Source of the DNA: JAGRCP01 sp942490705
GTDB lineage: Bacteria; Chloroflexota; Anaerolineae; Caldilineales; Caldilineaceae
DNA length: 64,000 bases
Assembly (NCBI GenBank): GCA_942490705.1
Contig: CALNXY010000018.1
Span: 186,001 to 250,000, forward strand
Reading direction: 5' to 3'
The notes under the pieces are model-generated. The model ran no database searches. It had not been told where the DNA came from and worked only from the letters and a program-made list of their open reading frames with translations. Positions 35,172 to 43,530 of this stretch are shown piece by piece. The translations under genes and the position numbers were made by a program. Every line of letters starts with the position of its first letter. Positions within the stretch are counted from its first letter, which is position 1.

Positions 35172-36494
35172 TCACGCGGCTGCGCCTTCGGTCACGCGTC
35201 GCTCGTCTTCGATCATCGTGTCGCGCGTATAGGCGCGCAGTCCCGGATAGCGCTGCGCGATCACGGCGGTCATGGCCACGGTTGCCAGACCACCGCTGAC
35301 GATGGCGAAAGGCACGCCGAAGAGGGCCGCCACGATGCCGGCTTCTACCTCGCCCAGCTGTGGGCCGCCCATGAAAAAGATCTGGTTAATGCCGGTCATC
35401 CGTCCGCGCAGGCGATCTGGCGTGGTGCTCTGGCGAATCGTTTGGCGGATGACCATGGAGACCGTGTCTGCGCCGCCGATGAGCATGAAGAGCAGGTAGC
35501 TGAGCGCAAAGCTGGTCGAGAGGCCGAAGAGCGCCGTGGCCGCGCCGTAGACCGCCACGCTGCTGAGCAGGACGACGCCCTGGCGGTAGATGTCGCGGCG
35601 CAGTGACAGGGCCGCGCCTGCGGTCACCGCGCCCATGGCCTCGGCCGTGGCCAGCACGCCATAGCCCTGTGCACCGACCTGGAGAATCTCGCCCGCAACC
35701 AGGGGCAGCATGGTGCGTGCCGAGCTGAAGAAGGTGGCCATGAAGTCGAGCATCATGCTGCTCCAGATGATGCGCGATCCGCGCACGAAGCGCCAGCCTT
35801 CGACGATTGCGCTCCAGCCCAGCCCGCTCGTGGTGGATTGGACGACCCGGCCGGAGTAGTGGAGCAGGGAGAGGGCCACGATCACGGCAGCGAAGGAGAC
35901 AGCGTTGATGGCGTAGACCCAGGACTCACTGGCCGCGCCGATGATCAGGCCCGCCAGCGCGGGGCCGCCGATGGTGGCGATGTGGCGCATGGTGGAGTTG
36001 AGGCTGATGGCGTTGGTGAGGTCGGCCCGGGGCACCAGGTTAGGGATGAGCGCCTGCTGCGCGGGCGATGAGAATGCGGCCGTGGCCGCGCCGGCGGCGG
36101 TCAGCAGGTAGATGGCCAATACCGTGTCGCGCTGGGTAAAGCTGAGCAAGGCCAGCACTGCCGCCAGCAGCCCCGCGATGCCGTTGGTGACGATGAGCAA
36201 CTTGCGCCGGTTGGCCGTGTCGGCCAGCGCGCCGCCGATGATGGCGAAGATCATGATCGGGATTACCCGCGCCAGCCCCACGCCGCCGAGCCCCAACGCC
36301 TCGGCCCCCAAGGCAACCTCGCGGCCAAAGAGCGTGATGGTGATCGATGTCCCCGCCAGCAGGCGATAGACGTGCCAGTTGATGGCAACCAACTGCATCT
36401 GCGAGCCGACAACTGACACGAAGTTGCCGGCCCACATCAGGCGAAAATCATGAAATTGTAGCGCCGCCAGGCGGCGGCCATCATCGGTGGACAC
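35172..36494 (-). CDS. MFS exporter (EntS/MFS_3-like)
   Basis: A 440-residue major facilitator with about 12 hydrophobic segments. The N-terminal FRLMWAGNFVSVVGSQMQLVA is typical of the MFS_3/enterobactin-exporter EntS group. ADTANRRKLLIVTNG is the A-like loop between TM2 and TM3, and TTPDRLRGRMTGINQIFF is a conserved loop in the second half. It probably exports a small hydrophobic or siderophore-like compound. The start is GTG 36494. It follows the candidate selenoprotein gene by 110 bases on the same strand, so it may belong to that cluster. Confidence 0.83.
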   Translation of the reverse strand: MSTDDGRRLAALQFHDFRLMWAGNFVSVVGSQMQLVAINWHVYRLLAGTSITITLFGREVALGAEALGLGGVGLARVIPIMIFAIIGGALADTANRRKLLIVTNGIAGLLAAVLALLSFTQRDTVLAIYLLTAAGAATAAFSSPAQQALIPNLVPRADLTNAISLNSTMRHIATIGGPALAGLIIGAASESWVYAINAVSFAAVIVALSLLHYSGRVVQSTTSGLGWSAIVEGWRFVRGSRIIWSSMMLDFMATFFSSARTMLPLVAGEILQVGAQGYGVLATAEAMGAVTAGAALSLRRDIYRQGVVLLSSVAVYGAATALFGLSTSFALSYLLFMLIGGADTVSMVIRQTIRQSTTPDRLRGRMTGINQIFFMGGPQLGEVEAGIVAALFGVPFAIVSGGLATVAMTAVIAQRYPGLRAYTRDTMIEDERRVTEGAAA

Positions 36495-36604
36495 GGGCTT
36501 GTCGATTGGACAGTGAGACTTCCGTGGATAGCGGGCGGATGGGAGACGTGAGGGCTTGAGAGGTTCCTACGTCTCACGACTTCATGCACCGCGCCTCAAA
36601 TGAT

Positions 36605-37390
36605 CTATTCCAATGCCTCTTCGTCGAGGCGCACGATCTCCAGCGGCGCATCCTGAGCCAGAAGGGCCAGCGTTGCTTCCAGGACGCGCCGTTGCTGCGC
36701 AGTATCGTGCGGCTCGCCCAGCGTGGCGCCCCGCTTGAGGCGGGTCAACGTGGCTCTGGGCGGCGCGGTCGGGCGCATGCGACCGGCGTTCCAGCTGGTC
36801 AACGTCGTGGCGATTCCGTTCATCTCCAACACGCGTGCGATCAGTCCCACGGACTGAGAGCAGAGCGGTCAGGCAGGTACCAGGAGCACGGCGTCCGCCT
36901 GCTCGGCCCGGACCGCTTCGAGGACGGCGGGTGCGGTTTCATTGAGGATGCGGGTGACGTTGGGCTGGTAGCCGCTATAGCTGACGACGTTGGCCGCCAG
37001 CTCGCCGATCGTGCCCTCGTCAACCATGGCGGCCAGATGGCGCAGGGGCAACAAGACTTGCGGATCTTCGGTCACGCTCGTGTGATCGTAGTGATCATGG
37101 GCGAAGGCAAGCTCATCAAATGCTGTGGACACGGGGAAACGGCGTATGGAGTAATCGCCAAACAGGCTGGCTGCATCATACGGCGTTTGGCTCGCCTGCA
37201 GATAGCCGCCGGCGGTGGAGATGAGCAGCAGGCGGCTCTGGGCTAGATCGACCCCTTTGCCGCTCGGTGCACTCTGATTCTTGATTTTCGGATAGATTGA
37301 CCAGTCGGTTTCGCCCGTTTGATCGAGATGGGCGAGCCAGCCAGTTTCAAACTCTGCCTGCCACTGCGCTAGATTTTCAACGACTTCCAT
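36605..37390 (-). CDS. Candidate selenoprotein: GrdB/PrdB-family (glycine/betaine/sarcosine/D-proline reductase B-like) protein with in-frame UGA
   Basis: The frame from ATG 37390 (AAGGAG six bases upstream) runs 173 codons to TGA at 36869-36871 and continues open for 87 more codons to TAG. Both parts look like one protein: FAHDHYDHTSVTEDPQ and VVSYSGYQPNVTRIL before, SVGLIARVLEMNGIATTLTS and GEPHDTAQQRRVLEATLALL after. Read as selenocysteine the site is VPA-U174-PLC177-SQSVGL, a UxxC redox motif as in PrdB. Eleven bases after UGA is a 7-bp stem with a GTG loop. The protein (261 residues) is shorter than true GrdB, so its reaction is unknown. No selA, selB, selC or selD gene is in the window. 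It follows an MBL hydrolase gene by 22 bases. Confidence 0.78.
36841..36857 (-). promoter_or_regulatory. SECIS-like hairpin after the in-frame UGA
   Basis: On the coding strand TCAGTCC-GTG-GGACTGA forms a perfect 7-bp stem with a three-base loop starting in G. The loop begins 18 bases after the UGA, inside the 16-37 base window of the usual bacterial SECIS model. Stem strength is modest and no pairing extends further. Confidence 0.6.
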
Positions 37391-37412
37391 CGATTGCTCC
37401 TTGCGGTTGCCA

Positions 37413-38030
37413 TCACTGCGTCTGTGAATAATTGCCGGTGCGCGCTATCGCTCGTACTGGGCCGTGGCCTGGATAAACGGTGGCAGCGCCGTGGTCGCGT
37501 AGCAACTGCCAACTTGCGGCTACAACGTCCGGGTCCTCCAGGCCCGTAAAGCCAGGATGGGTGAGATCGCCCGTGAAGGCCCGCCCGTCGTCAAGCAGCA
37601 GGGAGACGCTGTCATGGGAATGACCCGGCGTGTGCAAAATCTCTCCGGCAATCCCCAAGTCTGCCAGCAATCTACGACTCTGCGCGCAGGAGATCGTGAC
37701 GTTCCCCCGCTCGGTAATCTCCACATAGCGGTCGCGGGGCTTGGTCCAGCGCTTCATGTCATGAATCGCATCAGCCTGGACGTCGACTACCAGCAAGGGC
37801 ACGCCCGCCAGCTTCAGCTCTTCGCCCAGGCCGGCGTGGTCAATATGATAGTGGGTCGCCAGCGCATAGCGCAACTCCGCCAGGGGCACATCCATGCGGC
37901 GCAGATTCGCCTGCAGTTCGCCCATACCGCCCGGCCAGCCCAAATCGACCAGCAGTCGGTTGTTGCCGGCGCTGACAACCCAATAGTTGGTCGAGCGATA
38001 GCCGACGTTGACGACGGTGATCTCTCTCAT
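37413..38030 (-). CDS. MBL-fold metallo-hydrolase (glyoxalase II-like)
   Basis: A 205-residue metallo-beta-lactamase-fold hydrolase with an intact metal site: THYHIDHAG (HxHxDH), LHTPGHSHDSVSL, FTGDLTHPG and YPGHGP. The opening NVGYRSTNYWVVSAGNNRLL is typical of the family. It should bind two zinc or iron ions; the substrate is not readable. The start is ATG 38030 with GGAAG upstream, overlapping the methyltransferase stop by four bases (ATGA). The next gene, 22 bases on, is the candidate selenoprotein, so the two may act in the same thiol or redox step. Confidence 0.86.
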   Translation of the reverse strand: MREITVVNVGYRSTNYWVVSAGNNRLLVDLGWPGGMGELQANLRRMDVPLAELRYALATHYHIDHAGLGEELKLAGVPLLVVDVQADAIHDMKRWTKPRDRYVEITERGNVTISCAQSRRLLADLGIAGEILHTPGHSHDSVSLLLDDGRAFTGDLTHPGFTGLEDPDVVAASWQLLRDHGAATVYPGHGPVRAIARTGNYSQTQ

Positions 38031-38884
38031 CGAGCATCTTCCGGCTTGCGCGCCACGATGGCAGGCAGCGCCCATTCAAGGTCCTTACTGTACTGCCCGA
38101 GTGCAGGATACCATCGAATGTCATCAAAGCCGACCTCGCTCAACAAGGAACGATACGCCTCATTTGTATATGCCTGCATGCTTGACGAATGCAACGTCAC
38201 GGCAGTGGTCGTCGCATCAACAATGTAGTAACGCGCAATCGCCACGCCGTGCGGCTCATCCCACACGTTCTCCTGCAGGTAAAGGTGAGGGGTTGCGCTA
38301 AACAGCCCGCTTGTGGCTGTAAACCAGGTGGCTGGTTCCTGCCCGAGCGCAACAATCTGCTCATGCGTGTGCGGTTCCAGCAGGAGTAGCCCGCCGGGCG
38401 TAAGGGCGTAATATGCCTGCTCGAGTATCTGTCTTGCCTCTTCCGGCCGAAAAACGTTCAGTTCTCCAAAGATCAACATCACCAGGCCATATCCGGAGCC
38501 ATACGCTGCGGTCCGAATGTCCTGCTCCCGGTAGGTACAGTCAAGCCCCGCTTGCTCCGCCTGTGCCGTAGCGAAGGCAATCGAAGCCGGCGAGAAATCA
38601 ATGCCCACACACTGATGCCCGAGTTCCGCCAGGCGATAGGTGTAGAGACCGGGCCCGCAGCCGAGATCGAGAATCCGCGTTCGCTCTCCAGCAAGCAGTT
38701 GCTCATGAATCCAGACAACGTGCTCATCGATGATGGCAAAGCGGCGACTTGCCGCGTCATGCTCCTGCGACAGATGCTCCTGCAGCATGCGCTGGCCAAA
38801 GGCCGAATCATGCCAGGGGATCTTTTCGCCTTCCGCCCAGGGAATCGGGTTGCGCCGGCGGTTGACGATATCAAGCAGATCCAT
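38027..38884 (-). CDS. SAM-dependent class I methyltransferase
   Basis: A 285-residue methyltransferase. Motif I ILDLGCGPGLYTYRLAE is near residue 70, motif II VGIDFSPASI follows, and LTPGGLLLLEPHTHEQI matches post-motif III. The N-terminal DIVNRRRNPIPWAEGEKIPW precedes the core. The start is ATG 38884 with AGGA upstream. It is encoded immediately before the MBL hydrolase with a four-base overlap. The substrate is unknown; with the acyltransferase, glycosyltransferase and second methyltransferase upstream it may modify a common small molecule. Confidence 0.87.
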   Translation of the reverse strand: MDLLDIVNRRRNPIPWAEGEKIPWHDSAFGQRMLQEHLSQEHDAASRRFAIIDEHVVWIHEQLLAGERTRILDLGCGPGLYTYRLAELGHQCVGIDFSPASIAFATAQAEQAGLDCTYREQDIRTAAYGSGYGLVMLIFGELNVFRPEEARQILEQAYYALTPGGLLLLEPHTHEQIVALGQEPATWFTATSGLFSATPHLYLQENVWDEPHGVAIARYYIVDATTTAVTLHSSSMQAYTNEAYRSLLSEVGFDDIRWYPALGQYSKDLEWALPAIVARKPEDAR

Positions 38885-38968
38885 GGTACGTCCTTTCTGG
38901 TATTGGGGCTTTCGTTGACTTAAGGCCATACCAAGATATTGGCTATCCGACCTTCCTGGAAGCTGTAT

Positions 38969-39757
38969 TCAGAGAGGCTCACTGAGACCATAACCGCTCT
39001 CGACGAGTTCTTTCAGGCGCTGGGTGAAGCGCGCGGCCGGCGCGCCATCGACCACGTCATGATCGAAGGTAACCGTCACGCTGAGCGTTTCACGCGTTTC
39101 CATGCGCCCGTCGACGATGTGTGGCTTTTCGGCGATTCCGCCCAACGTTATCTGGAGCGTATGGTTCGAGACGGGAATCCCCCACCCGCCGCCTTCCCCA
39201 AACATCCCGATGGAGGTCAGGAGCACCGTGCCGTAATAGTCCTTGATCCAGTGCGGATTCTTGAACAAGAAGGTGAGGCACGCGCGCCGGGCAAAGCCTG
39301 GGAGGAGGACGAACCATTCAATGAATTTCGATTCCTGGCTCTGCGTGTGCTCTTGCTGAAACGCCCGGATTTCGTGGTGGATGTCCCAGACCGAGCGCCT
39401 GTTTACGCCGCGGATGATGTGGGGACGGATTGTTTTGCGGCCTGCTACCTCAACTTCAAACAGTGTATTCACATCGACGTCATCGAAGATAATCAGCTGA
39501 TTCATCCCGTTTCGATACGCATGCATCTGTTTGTTCATGTCAATTGCCTGACCAATGCAGACCAGCAAGAATGCCGAGAACGAGGGCCCCTCGCCCGTTT
39601 GCGCCTTGTAGTCCTGGATGACGCGACGGGGATGTGAAATGTCGAACTCGACCAGTCCATGAATGGTGTGCTTCTTGCGACCCAACCGTCCACCGTCAAC
39701 CATGAGCAGTCGATTGCGCGGGTAGGGGCGAACCGTATGGTCAGCGCGTTTTGGCAT
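38969..39757 (-). CDS. Lone E2-type acyltransferase catalytic domain (2-oxoacid dehydrogenase acyltransferase family)
   Basis: A 262-residue protein corresponding only to the catalytic domain of dihydrolipoyl acyltransferases. PSFSAFLLVCIGQAIDMNKQ and FDDVDVNTLFEVEV match the CoA/lipoamide channel region. VTFDHDVVDGAPAARF carries the active His and Asp (HxxxDG). There is no lipoyl domain and no E1/E3-binding domain, and no E1 or E3 gene is nearby, so it is not a standard dehydrogenase complex part. It may act as a free acyltransferase, as chloramphenicol acetyltransferase does with the same fold. The start is ATG 39757, overlapping the glycosyltransferase stop (TGATG). Confidence 0.8.
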   Translation of the reverse strand: MPKRADHTVRPYPRNRLLMVDGGRLGRKKHTIHGLVEFDISHPRRVIQDYKAQTGEGPSFSAFLLVCIGQAIDMNKQMHAYRNGMNQLIIFDDVDVNTLFEVEVAGRKTIRPHIIRGVNRRSVWDIHHEIRAFQQEHTQSQESKFIEWFVLLPGFARRACLTFLFKNPHWIKDYYGTVLLTSIGMFGEGGGWGIPVSNHTLQITLGGIAEKPHIVDGRMETRETLSVTVTFDHDVVDGAPAARFTQRLKELVESGYGLSEPL

Positions 39758-41049
39758 CACGCTTGCTCACTTTCCGGGGTTTTTGCTCGCGGTGGGCCAA
39801 AATAGTGTTTGACGATCGCGATGGCGTTGCCGATACCATCTTCATTGCGAATTGTCACGCCAATTTCGTGCGCACGAACCTGCATTGCCGGTTCATTCAC
39901 GGCCTCGTCGATGGCCCGGGCGAGCGTGTCAGCGGTCAGGCCTTTTTGCGGAATCGGATTCGGACCGAGTCCCAGCGCCGTGACCCGCGCCCCCCAGAAG
40001 GGTTGATCCAGGACAAACGGTGTGATCACCGTCGGCACACCGGCCCGCAGCCCTTCCGCGGTTGTTCCCGCACCGCCGTGGTGGACGACCGCGGCCATAC
40101 GAGGAAAGAGCCAGCTATGGGGGACTGATTCCGCCACGAAGATTTCTTGCGCCGTCGCTTCGGTGCGCAGTCCGCCCCAACCTGTCATGAGAATGCCCCG
40201 TTGGCCACAGCGGGCGAGTGCGTCGACCGCAAGCGCGGCCAGTTGCTCCGGCCTGCGCCCCGCCATGCTGCCAAAGCCAATGTAGACGGGCAGAGGGCCC
40301 GCGTCCAAAAACGCGGTCAGGTCGGCCGGCGGCTGCCAGCCCGCGACACCGTCCAGAAAGAGATAGCCGGTGACGTGCGTGGTGCCAGGCCAGTCCGGCG
40401 GGTGCGGAATGATGGCGGGGCTGTACGCGCTGATCATTGGCGTCGTGCGCAGCTCCGCGATGAAGCGGGCCCCGTTCAGCGCCGGCAGCCCCAGCCGCTC
40501 CCGGAAGGCATTGACAAAGGGCTGATACCATAGCCAGACCACGCGCAGCATGGCCACGCCGGAGACAGTGTTGTGCCAGCCGCCTAAATTCCGCTGGATC
40601 GGCCAGGATGGGGCTGGGAATGCCCGGGTCGGCAGCAGCGGCGTCGGTTCGACGTTGATCATCGGGATGCCCAGCGCATCGGCGATCGAGTTCCCAAAGG
40701 CGCTGAAAACGCCCAGGCAGATCATGCCGTCTGCATCCTCACACGCGGCGTAGGCGTCCTCAGCCATCTCCATGACGACCGGGCCAATCATGGTTCGGAC
40801 GGCCTGAATCGACTTGAGTGGATTGGCCCCGCCTCTCTCCATAAAGCTGCGCCCGGTGTCGCTGGCCATGATCTGTTGAACATCACCGCGTAAGGGTGCA
40901 AACGCTACGCCGTGTTCCCGGATGAAGGCGGCGAAATCTTCCGGCGCGGCCAGACGCACCTCGTAGCCGGCCTCCAGCAGCCCTTTGCACAGGGCCAGGC
41001 ACGGCTGAATGTCGCCCCGTGAACCGGCTGCGAAACAGGTAATCTTCAT
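39757..41049 (-). CDS. GT1-family UDP-glycosyltransferase (macrolide/sterol type)
   Basis: A 430-residue GT-B glycosyltransferase. The N-terminal MKITCFAAGSRGDIQPCLAL is the signature start of the sterol/macrolide/flavonoid GT1 group. PVYIGFGSMAGRRPEQ and the donor-binding segment HSWLFPRMAAVVHHGGAGTTAEGLRAGVP are the C-terminal marks. It should transfer sugar from a nucleotide donor to a lipid or polyketide-like acceptor. The start is ATG 41049 with GAGGAT upstream. It is encoded between a PPOX protein and the lone acyltransferase, which overlaps its stop. Confidence 0.9.
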   Translation of the reverse strand: MKITCFAAGSRGDIQPCLALCKGLLEAGYEVRLAAPEDFAAFIREHGVAFAPLRGDVQQIMASDTGRSFMERGGANPLKSIQAVRTMIGPVVMEMAEDAYAACEDADGMICLGVFSAFGNSIADALGIPMINVEPTPLLPTRAFPAPSWPIQRNLGGWHNTVSGVAMLRVVWLWYQPFVNAFRERLGLPALNGARFIAELRTTPMISAYSPAIIPHPPDWPGTTHVTGYLFLDGVAGWQPPADLTAFLDAGPLPVYIGFGSMAGRRPEQLAALAVDALARCGQRGILMTGWGGLRTEATAQEIFVAESVPHSWLFPRMAAVVHHGGAGTTAEGLRAGVPTVITPFVLDQPFWGARVTALGLGPNPIPQKGLTADTLARAIDEAVNEPAMQVRAHEIGVTIRNEDGIGNAIAIVKHYFGPPRAKTPESEQA

Positions 41050-41093
41050 CGGTTTCGATCCTCTAGCTGCTGCAGAGTGCGTCGCTCGCTGCT

Positions 41094-41621
41094 TCAATCC
41101 AGCGGATAGAGATAGCCCGTCTCAACGCCCAGCTTGCCGTTGAAGTGGGCTTCGTTCATCTGCCCGATGTCCCACGTCGTCCAGCGCGTCGGCGTCAGTG
41201 CAATGACCACGTCGTCGAAGCTCGCGTAGGCCGGGCCGACCACCGGATCGGCCAGCGCTTTGGCGGTCAAGTAGCGACGTTGGGCCGCGGCGACCAGCGC
41301 TTTGCCCCGCTCGCCGTCGATGACGCGCGCCGGTCCCGATGCCATGACGCCCTGCTCCTGGCCCGGGGTACGCGTGTCGATCATGGCGGTGGCGTGGGGA
41401 TTGGCCGCCACATTGCGCGCCTTCTGGCTCTTTGAGCTGGTGGGGAAGTAGAGCAGGCCGTCCTGGTAGAGGTACCAGATTGCGGTCAGGTGCAGCGAGC
41501 CGTCGGCGCGCCGGGTGGCCAGGCTGGCTATGTGGCGGCCTTCCAGCATCGCACGCGCAAACGCATCCGGCACTGCGGGCTCAGGCTGGTTGTCATCGTT
41601 GTGCTCGAGATCTACCGTCAT
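41094..41621 (-). CDS. Pyridoxamine-5'-phosphate-oxidase-family (flavin/F420-binding split-barrel) protein
   Basis: A 175-residue split-barrel protein. EGRHIASLATRRADGSLHLTAI and LYFPTSSKSQKARNVAANPH are the FMN/F420-binding region of PPOX-fold proteins. TRWTTWDIGQM near the C-terminus also fits. In actinobacteria and Chloroflexota such proteins often use F420 and reduce small molecules, but the cofactor is not proven here. ATG 41621 with AAGAGGGA is preferred; ATG 41645 overlaps the upstream methyltransferase stop. It is in the same operon as GT1 and the acyltransferase. Confidence 0.83.
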   Translation of the reverse strand: MTVDLEHNDDNQPEPAVPDAFARAMLEGRHIASLATRRADGSLHLTAIWYLYQDGLLYFPTSSKSQKARNVAANPHATAMIDTRTPGQEQGVMASGPARVIDGERGKALVAAAQRRYLTAKALADPVVGPAYASFDDVVIALTPTRWTTWDIGQMNEAHFNGKLGVETGYLYPLD

Positions 41622-41641
41622 GCTCGATTCCCTCTTGCTTG

Positions 41642-42481
41642 TCATGAGATCGATTTGTCACGCGCCTGCGCCTTCTTTGCCACAAGGAGCATATGCTCAC
41701 TCGTGCCGACAACCGACGGGTGGGCGCAGGTTTGCAGATGCGTTTCCAGCCAAATCGGCCATCGCTCGGCGTTTGTCGCCAGCTCATTCACTGCCGTGAA
41801 GTGACGACTGCCGAGGCCTTCCAGGCCAACCATGGTCAAGATTTCGACGTCGTGGACGCGGAACGCGTCCGCCAACTCTTCCGGCAGAAAAAAGTGGCAG
41901 GCGGTGAAGCCGGAACCGCCGCCATAGTCGCCCGTGTCGCGCAGCGTTGCGAAGAATGGCTCTTCAAATTCATGCGGCGCCAGCACCAGTATCAGCCCCA
42001 GCACGCTCAGGCGGCTCATTACCGAAACGAACAGATGACCCTCATCCTTGCACACGCGCACAAGCTCGGCCACTGCCCGCTCTCGATCGCGCACCGCCCG
42101 GACGTGAGAGAGCGGGCCGCCGAGACAGAGCACGGCGTCGAACATGTTGTCGTCAAAGCGGGATAGATCGACGATTGAGCCTTCGCTGATCTGCACCACG
42201 CGGTTTTGCACGCCGGCCTCGATGACTTGTTGGCGGGCGAAGTCCAGATTGGCTGGCGTCATGTCCAGCAAGACCATTTTATAGCCGCGTTGCGCCAATT
42301 CGATCGTGTAGCGCCCGGGACCGCCTCCGGCGTCGAGAATGCGTCCACCTTGGGGCAGATATTGCTTGAGGTAGTGCAGCGTCGTCTCCAACTCGAGACG
42401 GTGATAGGCATCTTCGGTGAGTCGCGTCCACTCTTCTTCCACGTGATCCGTGTAGTAGTCTCTAACCAGAAGGTCAATCAC
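41642..42481 (-). CDS. SAM-dependent class I methyltransferase
   Basis: A 279-residue methyltransferase, first gene of the long leftward run. Motif I RILDAGGGPGRYTIELAQRG is near residue 47, followed by VLLDMTPANLDFA and FDAVLCLGGPLSHV. The C-terminal half (FFLPEELADAFRVHDVEIL) resembles ubiquinone/small-molecule methyltransferases. The start is GTG 42481 with a GGAG site. It begins the set methyltransferase, PPOX, GT1, E2-like acyltransferase, methyltransferase, MBL and candidate selenoprotein, with gaps of 85 bases or less. Confidence 0.87.
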   Translation of the reverse strand: MIDLLVRDYYTDHVEEEWTRLTEDAYHRLELETTLHYLKQYLPQGGRILDAGGGPGRYTIELAQRGYKMVLLDMTPANLDFARQQVIEAGVQNRVVQISEGSIVDLSRFDDNMFDAVLCLGGPLSHVRAVRDRERAVAELVRVCKDEGHLFVSVMSRLSVLGLILVLAPHEFEEPFFATLRDTGDYGGGSGFTACHFFLPEELADAFRVHDVEILTMVGLEGLGSRHFTAVNELATNAERWPIWLETHLQTCAHPSVVGTSEHMLLVAKKAQARDKSIS

Positions 42482-42532
42482 GGCTCTCCATCTCCTCTCC
42501 TTGCCTGGACTTGAAGCTTGCCACTCTCAGTA

Positions 42533-42574
42533 TGCCACAAACTTCGGGGGAATCATTCCCCGAAATTTGTGGCA
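42533..42574. repeat. Long hairpin with 19-base arms
   Basis: Arms 42533-42551 and 42556-42574 pair with two mismatches around ATCA (TGCCACAAA...TTTGTGGCA ends). It lies between the DUF4386-like gene and the methyltransferase operon. Without a T-run it may be a factor-dependent terminator or a palindromic element. Confidence 0.6.
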
Positions 42575-42662
42575 CGGTGACAGCAGCATAGTTCAGACTT
42601 GTGTGCACTGAGTTCAGCCTGGGTCGCGCGGAACGGCGACCCCTTGAGTGTTCTGGCAAACG

Positions 42663-43412
42663 CTAGCGGCTGGCGCGTCCCGTGCGCCAGAAGACGATCG
42701 CGGCCGCCAGCATCCAGAATTGCAGCATGGAGACAGAAATTGTGATCATGGGTCCCATGTCGATGCCCACGACTTCGAGTAGCACGAGGACAAGTGTAGC
42801 CGCTGCTGCAAAGCCAAAGTAGCCGAGCCAGCTGGGCCATTCCGGCTTGCGGATGATCACCACGCTGATCAGTACCAGCCAGATCACGGCAAAGAGGCTG
42901 ACGCCCAGCAGTTCACCGACGCCGCCGGCATAGGCGTTGAGCATCTCATAGACGACGCTGATCGTTGCCTGGCTCTCGGGTGTCGCCGATGCGCTGGTGT
43001 AGAGCTGGGCCAGCACCGGCATGGCAAAGAGCCAGCGCACGATGCCCAGCGAGCGCGCCAGGGCCGAGAGCGCCGCAAAGCCATTGGCAACCTGGAAGAG
43101 CGGGTTCTGCGTGTCGTCGCCCACGATCACGCGTCCAGTCAGGTAGGCCACGGGCCAAAAGAGGAGCGAATAGATCAGATAGATGCCGTAGCCGCTCATG
43201 ACGGCGGCATATTGCTCCAGAATCAGGGGCAGGTTGACGCTGGCCGGCTCATCCAGGCTGGCCGGCCAGTTAATGGCGCCACCCAGAATGATCATCGGCG
43301 GAAAGATCAGCAGGAATTCCAGAATGAGCAGCACAATGGCACTGCGGCGAAGGCTATCGGCGCGCGCCGTCTGCGTGAAGGGTTCGGTAACGGGAAGGGT
43401 GATGTTGGTCAT
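42663..43412 (-). CDS. DUF4386-like multi-pass membrane protein
   Basis: A 249-residue protein with about six hydrophobic helices, among them SAIVLLILEFLLIFPPMIIL, YGIYLIYSLLFWPVAYLTG and LFAVIWLVLISVVII. The loop order and FQVANGFAALSALARSLGIVRWLFAMP segment are typical of DUF4386-type proteins, whose function is unknown. The start is ATG 43412 with GAGAGAGA upstream. It appears monocistronic, with a hairpin downstream. Confidence 0.7.
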   Translation of the reverse strand: MTNITLPVTEPFTQTARADSLRRSAIVLLILEFLLIFPPMIILGGAINWPASLDEPASVNLPLILEQYAAVMSGYGIYLIYSLLFWPVAYLTGRVIVGDDTQNPLFQVANGFAALSALARSLGIVRWLFAMPVLAQLYTSASATPESQATISVVYEMLNAYAGGVGELLGVSLFAVIWLVLISVVIIRKPEWPSWLGYFGFAAAATLVLVLLEVVGIDMGPMITISVSMLQFWMLAAAIVFWRTGRASR

Positions 43413-43530
43413 GGTTCTCTCTCTGTTCTAGACAAGTATGATGGGCATTGCGATGCTTGGGTTACTGCGCGAACCGTGCAGCAGGCCGGTTGGCCGCTGT
43501 CCGGCCGGTCCAACAGGTGACAATCGAATC

